A program made the translations under genes and the position numbers. Below the pieces are notes generated by a model, which saw only the letters and a program-made list of their open reading frames with translations, ran no database searches and was not told the origin of the DNA. 5,992 nt of DNA, taken from contig JAGLWO010000596.1 in the NCBI GenBank assembly GCA_023133395.1, positions 1 to 5,992 on the forward strand, given 5' to 3'. Numbering within the stretch: the first letter of the stretch is position 1; the number at the start of each line of letters is the position of its first letter. Below, one piece after another: positions 1 to 5,408 of this stretch. This DNA is from Candidatus Cloacimonadota bacterium. GTDB lineage: Bacteria > Cloacimonadota > Cloacimonadia > Cloacimonadales > TCS61.

Positions 1-1253
1 GGAACATCATTGTGAAATTTAATAGCTTCATCGATATCTTTGATTCTGATCAGATAAAGTATTGGTGCGAAAGTTTCTTCCTGTACAATTGGCATGTCAT
101 TTTTAGCAATAACAATGGTTGGTTCGACGTAGCATTTCCCGAGGGTATCTTTTAATACTTTTCCGCCATAAATTATCTTTCCACCCTGCTTTTTGATTAT
201 TTCTAATGCATTAAGATATTCTGTCACTGCAGAATAATCAACAAGTGGTCCCATAAGAATTCCATCTTCGAGTGGATCTCCAATCGGTATGGATGAGTAG
301 GCTTTTTTCAATTTCTCAGCAAACATATCAAATATTTTCTCGTGGAGAAGTATTCTACGTGTAGTTGTACATCTCTGTCCTGCAGTTCCGACTGCTCCGA
401 ATAAAACAGCTTTTAAAGTAAGTTCCAGATTAGTATCTTCCATTACGATGATCCCGTTATTACCACCAAGTTCGAGTATAACTTGACCGTATCGCTTTGC
501 AGCTGCTTGATGAACCTTTAGTCCCATATAACAACTGCCGGTAGCACTGATCAGGGGAATTGCTTTATCATTGATTAATCTTTCACCAATTGTGCTTCCT
601 CTGCCGATAATCAAATTGAATATAGCTTTTGGTACATCATTTCTTTCCATAACTTTATGAACGATATTGGTTATAGCAATAGAAGTTAAAGGAGTTGATG
701 ATGAGGGTTTCCATATCATTGTATCACCACAAACACCGGCAATAAAAGCATTCCATGCCCACACAGCAACAGGGAAATTAAATGCAGAGATAATTCCTAT
801 CACTCCAAGAGGATGCCATTGCTCATACATCCTGTGATTGGGTCGCTCTGACATCATTGTATTGCCATAAAGTTGACGTGAAAGCCCCACAGCAAAATCA
901 GCCATATCTATCATTTCCTGGACTTCACCAAGTCCTTCTGTATGAATTTTTCCCATTTCGATTGTAACGAGTTTGCCAAGTTCGTCTTTATATTTTCTCA
1001 ACTCCAATCCGATTTGTCTTATGATTTCCCCCCGTTTTGGAGCAGGAATCATTTTCCATGTTTTAAAATCTTCCTGTGCTTTTTTAGATACAGTATCATA
1101 ATCCTCTACAGAAGCAGATTTCACTTTAGCTATCAATGAATCATCAATAGGAGAGAAGACTTCGATAATTTCTCCAGATGTATCAAGCCATTCTCCACAA
1201 TAAGCTCCTGAATTAACTTCTTCAATTCCAAGTTTTTTAAAAATCTCTTTCAT
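1..1253 (-). CDS. ALDH7-family aldehyde dehydrogenase, probable L-2-aminoadipate-6-semialdehyde dehydrogenase (3' end cut by window edge)
   Basis: NAD+-dependent oxidation of an amino-acid semialdehyde, by family most likely 2-aminoadipate 6-semialdehyde (piperideine-6-carboxylate) to 2-aminoadipate in lysine breakdown, in the cytoplasm. About 417 of an expected 500-515 residues are visible; the C-terminus lies left of base 1. Seen: the AFNFP motif at 157-161, the catalytic Glu261 in ELGGNNG, the catalytic Cys295 in GTAGQRCTTTRR, and EETFAPI near 392-398. The spacing of 34 between Glu and Cys is the one I recall for human ALDH7A1. The Arg just before the Cys and the EGLGEVQE segment near 106-113 match the part of ALDH7 that binds the aminoadipate carboxylate, which favours this substrate. 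The cofactor-region motif reads SATGSCYMG where FTGST is usual. The ATG at 1253 follows GGGAGA with 6-nt spacing. It is last in the minus-strand operon, 21 bp after the P5C dehydrogenase. Family call is firm, substrate is inferred. Confidence 0.93.
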   Translation of the reverse strand, partial: MKEIFKKLGIEEVNSGAYCGEWLDTSGEIIEVFSPIDDSLIAKVKSASVEDYDTVSKKAQEDFKTWKMIPAPKRGEIIRQIGLELRKYKDELGKLVTIEMGKIHTEGLGEVQEMIDMADFAVGLSRQLYGNTMMSERPNHRMYEQWHPLGVIGIISAFNFPVAVWAWNAFIAGVCGDTMIWKPSSSTPLTSIAITNIVHKVMERNDVPKAIFNLIIGRGSTIGERLINDKAIPLISATGSCYMGLKVHQAAAKRYGQVILELGGNNGIIVMEDTNLELTLKAVLFGAVGTAGQRCTTTRRILLHEKIFDMFAEKLKKAYSSIPIGDPLEDGILMGPLVDYSAVTEYLNALEIIKKQGGKIIYGGKVLKDTLGKCYVEPTIVIAKNDMPIVQEETFAPILYLIRIKDIDEAIKFHNDV

Positions 1254-1274
1254 TTGGTTCTCCCTTTATTTAAT

Positions 1275-2906
1275 TTATTCTTCTTCCATAAATGGGTATT
1301 TATAATCTGTAGGTGGAATAAAATTCTCTTTTATGGTTCTTGGTGAAACCCATCTGAGCAGGTTTACAATATCTCCTGCTTTGTCATTTGTTCCGGAAGC
1401 TCTTGCACCGCCAAAAGGTTGTTGACCTACAACTGCTCCGGTTGGTTTATCGTTTATATAGAAGTTTCCAGCTGCATTTCTAAGAATATCTTTCGCTTTG
1501 ATTATTGCTTCTCTTTCGTTTGCAAAGATTGCTCCAGTTAAGGCAAAGGGTGAAGTCTCATCGCAAAGATGTAATGTTTCTTCGTATTTATCATCTTTGT
1601 AAATATAAATGGTGATAACAGGTCCGAAGATTTCTTCTTCCATGGTCTTGAATTTTGGATTTGGGGTTTGAATGACTGTTGGTTCAATGAAATATCCTTT
1701 GGAATCGTCATATCCACCACCGACCAATATTTCCGCTTCGGATGATTCTTTTGCATAGTCTATATAACTCACAATTGAATTAAAAGCAGCTTTATCTATG
1801 ATTGCATTTATAAAGTTTGTAAAATTTTCGACATCTCCCATTTTTAATTCACGGATAGTAGTGAGTAACTTATCTTTTAATTTTACCCAGATACTTTCAG
1901 GAATATATGCTCTGGATGCTGCGGAACATTTCTGTCCCTGGTATTCAAAAGCTCCTCTTACAATTGCTGTATTCAATGCATCAACATCAGCAGAGGGATG
2001 TACGAAGATGAAGTCTTTCCCACCGGTTTCGCCGACAATACGGGGATAAGTTTTATATTTCTCGATATTTCCCCCGATAGTTTTCCACATACTATGAAAT
2101 GTAGGTGTACTACCTGTAAAATGAATTCCAGCTAAATTTGGGTCTGCTAGGACAGGATCACCTACCTGTGCACCAGAACCAGGGATAAAGTTTATCACTC
2201 CATCCGGCACACCAGCTTCTTTGAATAACTGCATCAGATAATAGGCGCTGTAAACTGCTGAGGAAGCCGGTTTCCATAAAACCACATTTCCCATGATAGC
2301 TGGAGCGGTTGGTAGGTTGCCAGCAATGGATGTAAAATTGAATGGAGTTACTGCAAAAATAAAACCCTCAAGTGGACGACTTTCAGTCATGTTCCAGATA
2401 TCTTTTGCAGAATTGGGCTGTCTTTCATATATTTTCATTGCATAATGAGTATTGAATCTGAAGAAGTCTATCAATTCGCATGCTGAATCAATTTCTGCCT
2501 GGAATACATTCTTACTTTGTGAAAGCATTGTAGAAGCATTTAGTAGTGAACGATATTTTGTGGAAAGCAGTTCTGCAGCTCTTCGGAAAATTGCAACTCT
2601 TTCTTCCCACGGCATATTTGCCCATTTTTTTTGAGCCTTCAGAGCTGCATTCACAGCCATTTTTACTTCTTTCTCACCAACCTTATGGTATTGACCAAGT
2701 AAGTAGTTATGATTATGCGGGATTCTGCATTCTCCAAAGTTCCCGGTCTGAACTTCCTTTCCGCCAATTATTAATGGGATTTCAATAACCTCTGATTTTA
2801 ATTCAGCAATTTTCTTTTTAATTAATTCCCTCTCTTTTGAACCTGGCGAGTAGGAAAGAATAGGTTCATTTTCAGGAATTGGTACAACTAACTTTGAATT
2901 AGGCAT
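1275..2906 (-). CDS. pruA: L-glutamate gamma-semialdehyde dehydrogenase (1-pyrroline-5-carboxylate dehydrogenase), ALDH4A1-like
   Basis: Cytoplasmic NAD+-dependent oxidation of glutamate gamma-semialdehyde (open form of pyrroline-5-carboxylate) to glutamate, the last step of proline, ornithine and arginine breakdown. At 543 residues it has the full length of the stand-alone ALDH4A1-type enzyme and lacks the fused proline dehydrogenase domain of PutA. Seen: the TPFNFTSIAGNLPTAPA motif at 187-203, HFTGST at 262-267, catalytic Glu293 in GETGGKD, catalytic Cys327 in FEYQGQKCSAASR, EEIFGPV at 424-430 and the C-terminal PFGGARASGTNDKAG at 497-511, which is characteristic of this subfamily. The ATG at 2906 is supported by an excellent AAGGAGGT (2919-2912) with 5-nt spacing. 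The gene lies 30 bp after the DUF1858 gene and 21 bp before the ALDH7 gene, so the three probably share a transcript. No proline dehydrogenase is in the window, so the source of P5C (proline, ornithine or arginine) cannot be told from here. Confidence 0.96.
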   Translation of the reverse strand: MPNSKLVVPIPENEPILSYSPGSKERELIKKKIAELKSEVIEIPLIIGGKEVQTGNFGECRIPHNHNYLLGQYHKVGEKEVKMAVNAALKAQKKWANMPWEERVAIFRRAAELLSTKYRSLLNASTMLSQSKNVFQAEIDSACELIDFFRFNTHYAMKIYERQPNSAKDIWNMTESRPLEGFIFAVTPFNFTSIAGNLPTAPAIMGNVVLWKPASSAVYSAYYLMQLFKEAGVPDGVINFIPGSGAQVGDPVLADPNLAGIHFTGSTPTFHSMWKTIGGNIEKYKTYPRIVGETGGKDFIFVHPSADVDALNTAIVRGAFEYQGQKCSAASRAYIPESIWVKLKDKLLTTIRELKMGDVENFTNFINAIIDKAAFNSIVSYIDYAKESSEAEILVGGGYDDSKGYFIEPTVIQTPNPKFKTMEEEIFGPVITIYIYKDDKYEETLHLCDETSPFALTGAIFANEREAIIKAKDILRNAAGNFYINDKPTGAVVGQQPFGGARASGTNDKAGDIVNLLRWVSPRTIKENFIPPTDYKYPFMEEE

Positions 2907-2911
2907 TGATG

Positions 2912-2919
2912 ACCTCCTT
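2912..2919 (-). promoter_or_regulatory. Strong Shine-Dalgarno of the P5C dehydrogenase gene
   Basis: On the minus strand this reads AAGGAGGT, a near-perfect complement of the 16S rRNA 3' end, 5 nt before the ATG at 2906. It is the strongest ribosome site in the window and suggests that this enzyme is made at a higher level than the small protein ahead of it in the operon. Confidence 0.85.
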
Positions 2920-2936
2920 GATTATTTTATTATTAA

Positions 2937-3164
2937 TTATTTTTCAAATTCTGCGGTTTTTATAAATTCATTAAGTTCTAAAAGTGTTTTATCTATTTCT
3001 TCTTGAGAAAAACCTTTCTCGCCCATATGCTCTTCAATTGAACCCCAAACCGGTTCTCCGCATACAACACAAACAATACCTTTTTTTGAAAGAAATTCTT
3101 GGGCTTCAGGATATTTTCTTAAAACATCTTCAATCCATATATCTTTAGTGATAAGCAACTTCAC
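2937..3164 (-). CDS. DUF1858 domain protein (hybrid-cluster-protein-associated type), small, CxxC
   Basis: A 75-residue cytoplasmic protein that is almost entirely one DUF1858 domain. It begins with ITKDIWIEDVLRKYPEA (5-21), continues with FLSKKGIVCVVCGEPVW (24-40), in which Cys32 and Cys35 form the CxxC, and ends in a helix rich in Glu, Leu and Lys. The pattern 'threshold, Tyr-Pro-Glu, Gly-x-x-Cys-x-x-Cys-Gly, helix' is typical of the family, which occurs alone or beside hybrid-cluster and other redox proteins. Its biochemical role is not established; the CxxC could bind metal or act in thiol redox. The start is GTG at 3164: an in-frame TAA lies at 3179-3177, only four sense codons upstream, and no other start codon lies between. 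AAGG sits 8 nt before it. It is the first gene of the minus-strand operon, 30 bp ahead of the P5C dehydrogenase. Confidence 0.88.
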   Translation of the reverse strand: MKLLITKDIWIEDVLRKYPEAQEFLSKKGIVCVVCGEPVWGSIEEHMGEKGFSQEEIDKTLLELNEFIKTAEFEK

Positions 3165-3364
3165 AAATCCAGCCTTTTACTAATTATTTATAGAATTTAG
3201 CTTTAAGACTTGACCTCTTATTTTTATAGAATTCTGATGTCAAGCAGATTTTCAGAACCTTGTTATAACCGAAACATATGAGTTTGTTTTTAATATTAGC
3301 TTGACCTTGAAATATCAATTTCCTTCTTTGAAATGTGTTTTGAATCATTATAAATGAGGTTGTT
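3165..3364. promoter_or_regulatory. Divergent intergenic region between the DUF1858/ALDH operon and the nadE operon
   Basis: These 200 bp separate two divergently read operons and so should carry a promoter for each. The octamer CTTGACCT occurs at 3209-3216 and again at 3300-3307, and the inverted core GTCAAG lies at 3239-3244 between them. The segment is very AT-rich elsewhere. For the plus strand I find no pair of good -35 and -10 boxes at standard spacing; TATAAA at 3349-3354 is too close to the nadE ribosome site to be convincing. I see no coding potential, riboswitch fold or terminator in it. Confidence 0.5.
3215..3243 (-). promoter_or_regulatory. Possible sigma70-like promoter of the DUF1858/ALDH operon
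   Basis: The minus strand has a perfect TTGACA (3243-3238). At 17-nt spacing the -10 position reads TAAGAG (3220-3215), which matches the TATAAT consensus at only three of six bases. A start near 3208 would give a leader of about 44 nt. The -35 element is good and the -10 is poor, so this is a weak proposal. The organism may also use a different promoter consensus. Confidence 0.25.
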
Positions 3365-4153
3365 ATGAGAAAAATTGATTTGAATGAAGAAATATCCAAC
3401 ATTGTGGATTTTATTCAAAATGAACTAAAAAAAGCAGGTTTTTCTAAAGTTATCATCGGACTTTCTGGAGGGTTAGATTCTTCTGTTGTGGCTGCTCTTT
3501 GTGTGAGAGCTATAAGTATGGAAAATGTTCTTGGAGTAATGATGCCATATTGGAGAAGTCATCCCAACAGCCTTAAACATGCAAAGGAACTTTCTAAAAT
3601 ACTTGGAATAAAATATGAAATTATCGATATTTCACCAATGGTTGATGTATATTTTGACAAATTTGAATCTGAAGTAAATTATATTAGAAGAGGAAATCGA
3701 ATGGCGAGAGAGCGTATGTGCATTCTTTACGATCTTTCTGCAAAATATAGAGCGCTTGTTGTTGGAACTGGTAATAAATCTGAGATTATGGTTGGATACT
3801 GTACTCAATATGGTGATAATGCCTGTGCATTCGAGCCTATTGGGCATATTTATAAAACTGAAGTTGCTAATATTGCTAAACTCTTGAAATTACCTGAATC
3901 AGTTATAAATAAAAAGCCCACAGCAGACCTCTGGGCAGATCAAACCGATGAAAAAGAGATGGATATTACTTATAAAAGGCTTGATGAGATTCTGTATAAT
4001 TTATTAGATTTGGAATTGGAAAAAGAGGAAATAACTAAAAAAGGATTCTCTCAAGGGGAAATCGAAAAAGTTCAGAGAATGATAAAAAAATCTGGGTTTA
4101 AACGGACAACTCCACCTAAACCTGCTATAAGCACTATTGAGGAGAATCGATGA
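3365..4153 (+). CDS. nadE: NH3-dependent NAD(+) synthetase
   Basis: Final step of NAD+ synthesis in the cytoplasm: ATP activates nicotinic acid adenine dinucleotide as an adenylate, and ammonia then displaces AMP. The 262 residues cover only the synthetase domain; the glutaminase (nitrilase-like) domain of the 550-650-residue form is absent, so free ammonia should be the nitrogen source. Seen: the pyrophosphatase loop SGGLDS at 34-39, GTGNKSE at 134-140, YGDNACAFEPIGHIYKTEV at 149-167 and KPTADLWADQTDE at 184-196. Asp151 and Lys164 fall where the catalytic Asp and Lys of the Bacillus enzyme lie, with the same spacing of 13. The C-terminal FKRTTPP (245-251) corresponds to the usual HKRxxP. The ATG follows GAGGT (3356-3360) by 4 nt. 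It is the first gene after the divergent region, and its TGA overlaps the next ATG by 4 bp. Confidence 0.96.
   Translation: MRKIDLNEEISNIVDFIQNELKKAGFSKVIIGLSGGLDSSVVAALCVRAISMENVLGVMMPYWRSHPNSLKHAKELSKILGIKYEIIDISPMVDVYFDKFESEVNYIRRGNRMARERMCILYDLSAKYRALVVGTGNKSEIMVGYCTQYGDNACAFEPIGHIYKTEVANIAKLLKLPESVINKKPTADLWADQTDEKEMDITYKRLDEILYNLLDLELEKEEITKKGFSQGEIEKVQRMIKKSGFKRTTPPKPAISTIEENR
4139..4153 (+). promoter_or_regulatory. Ribosome site and ATGA overlap coupling nadE to the downstream gene
   Basis: GAGGAG at 4139-4144 lies inside the last nadE codons, 5 nt before the ATG at 4150. The bases ATGA (4150-4153) contain both the start of the next gene and the TGA stop of nadE. This layout fixes the downstream start and makes translational coupling likely, so the two proteins are probably made in related amounts. 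Confidence 0.85.
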
Positions 4154-5355
4154 GTTTATTCAAATCAGATAGGTGCAAAATCTGCAAAACTCATCGCGGC
4201 AATAGGTTTTGTATACGAATAGGGAAAGATATCTGTTGGCATTGCTGTAACGAAAGACGGGTAGATTTCAAATGTCCTGAAGATTGCAAATATTCACTTC
4301 GAAAAGAAGAAAATAAAACAGGTTTATTTCATTACAAAACAAATGCAGATTCTCAAGCTGAATTCTTTGACCTTATAAAGAGTGAGATCAATATCTGGAT
4401 AAGAAAACCACAACAGTTATTCGAAGGAAAAATTCCAATCCAAATGGTAGAAACAAAAGAAGGCAGAGAAGAAATAGAAAAATTCTTTGATCAATTTCCT
4501 CTTGAAAAATTACAATCCTTATCTTATTTAATTTCAAAGCTTAAACTTACCAATCTTAAAGTGAAACCTCAAAAGAAAAATTATGAAGATATCGCTGAAG
4601 AATTCTTAAATAAAATAATCGAGCAGGACTGGGAAGGTACTGTTTCTTTCCTTTTGAATAAAAAGAATTACAAGAATCAAGACTACAAAAAGAATTATAT
4701 TGAAAGAATTTCCTCAAACAAGATCATAAAGAAAATAACTGAATATAATCTGATTTCTTCTGCATTATCCAAGGATAGAAAACAAGCTCTGGTCTTCTTT
4801 GAGATCAATGGTAAGTATGACATGACAGTTGTTCTGAAAGCAATAAAAGATAGTTGGAAAGTTTCCGTTAAGTTATTTGGAAAACCTGAGATTTATAATG
4901 GAGAGAACGAAGCAATTCAGCAGGTGGCAGTCTTACTTTCTAAAAATGAACTTACAAAGGCATTTGAACTGCTAAAAAAATATTCCGAGATTTACGTTGA
5001 TTCTGCTGATTTTCAATATTATTGGGGATTGTACTATACCTTCAACCAGAATTCCACCAAAGCCAGACAGTTCTTCTTAAATGCTGTTGAAATTGATCCA
5101 ACCTTTATCGAAGCAAAATACAATTATGCTTTTGTCTTGCATTCTGAAAACAATATCGACCTGGCAAAGAATCTATATAAAGAAATTCTGGGAGCTTCTC
5201 CGAAAGAAGTAAAAACACTGAATAATCTTGCTTCAATTTATATAGATGAACAAAATCTGGAAGAAGCGAAAAAGCTTCTCAAAAAATGTCTGGAAATTAA
5301 TAAAGATTTTGAAGTAGCCAGAAAAAATCTGGATCGAGTTAATAAGTTGATTTAA
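4150..5355 (+). CDS. Uncharacterised Cys-cluster and tetratricopeptide-repeat (TPR) protein
   Basis: I do not recognise a named family for this 401-residue protein. It has no signal peptide or membrane segment and is lysine-rich, so it is probably cytoplasmic. In order: residues 9-46 hold eight cysteines (9, 12, 21, 29, 32, 33, 42, 46) plus His31, in CxxC, CWHCC and CPEDC groupings, which looks like a structural zinc-binding module. Residues about 80-116 (IWIRKPQQLFEGKIPIQMV, then T..GREEIEKFF) resemble the toxin-binding segment of MbcA/ParS/Xre antitoxins. Residues about 143-245 look alpha+beta, ending in a W-K-V strand, perhaps NTF2-like (weak). Residues about 253-387 form roughly four TPR units, the clearest at 286-319, 320-353 and 354-387, with a capping helix after. 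TPRs imply protein binding. It overlaps nadE by ATGA, so a role linked to NAD metabolism or simply shared expression is possible. Coding is firm, function unknown. Confidence 0.9.
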   Translation: MSLFKSDRCKICKTHRGNRFCIRIGKDICWHCCNERRVDFKCPEDCKYSLRKEENKTGLFHYKTNADSQAEFFDLIKSEINIWIRKPQQLFEGKIPIQMVETKEGREEIEKFFDQFPLEKLQSLSYLISKLKLTNLKVKPQKKNYEDIAEEFLNKIIEQDWEGTVSFLLNKKNYKNQDYKKNYIERISSNKIIKKITEYNLISSALSKDRKQALVFFEINGKYDMTVVLKAIKDSWKVSVKLFGKPEIYNGENEAIQQVAVLLSKNELTKAFELLKKYSEIYVDSADFQYYWGLYYTFNQNSTKARQFFLNAVEIDPTFIEAKYNYAFVLHSENNIDLAKNLYKEILGASPKEVKTLNNLASIYIDEQNLEEAKKLLKKCLEINKDFEVARKNLDRVNKLI

Positions 5356-5365
5356 AAAAAATGTA

Positions 5366-5398
5366 AAACTTCCGAAGTTTCAAAAACTTCGGAAGTTT
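5366..5398. repeat. Perfect 15-bp inverted repeat forming a nested hairpin; possible terminator or dispersed palindrome
   Basis: The arms 5366-5380 and 5384-5398 are perfect reverse complements around a 3-nt CAA loop. Each arm is also palindromic by itself (AAACTT, three bases, AAGTTT), so the RNA could fold as one long stem or two short ones. On the plus strand no long U-run follows, which makes it a weak terminator for the nadE operon. On the minus strand a T7 run (5360-5354) follows the stem after a few bases, so termination would be better in that direction, though no minus-strand gene is seen to its right. It sits 10 bp after the TPR gene and directly against the rtcB ribosome site. Confidence 0.85.
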
Positions 5399-5408
5399 AA
5401 GGTATAAG

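Noticed and set aside
942..1139. Plus-strand open frame of 65 codons
   Set aside because: It is antisense to the firmly identified ALDH7 gene, Phe/Ser-rich as expected for a shadow frame, and matches nothing.
1254..1274. Terminator between the two dehydrogenase genes
   Set aside because: The 21-bp gap holds the ALDH7 ribosome site and no inverted repeat, so the genes appear co-transcribed.
1538..1756. Minus-strand open frame of 72 codons in another frame of the P5C dehydrogenase gene
   Set aside because: It is wholly inside the real gene, with no ribosome site and no recognisable motif.
1798..2788. Several plus-strand open frames of 60-83 codons (1798-2049, 2452-2634, 2546-2788)
   Set aside because: All lie antisense within the P5C dehydrogenase gene, whose protein is conserved over its full length; they are chance frames.
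3349..3354. TATAAA as the nadE -10 box, with TTGAAA 15 bp upstream
   Set aside because: The spacing is short and transcription would begin at or inside the GAGGT ribosome site, which makes it unlikely for a gene that has such a site.
3184..3402. Minus-strand open frame of 72 codons across the divergent intergenic region
   Set aside because: It overlaps the first codons of nadE on the opposite strand, has no recognisable domain or good ribosome site, and its composition looks like translated AT-rich intergenic DNA.
3632..3847. Minus-strand open frame of 71 codons
   Set aside because: It is antisense inside nadE and has low-complexity shadow-like composition.
4150..5355. Toxin-antitoxin system reading of the MbcA-like protein
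   Set aside because: No RES toxin or other toxin gene is adjacent: the upstream gene is nadE and the downstream gene is rtcB. Only the local motif resemblance is kept as a finding.
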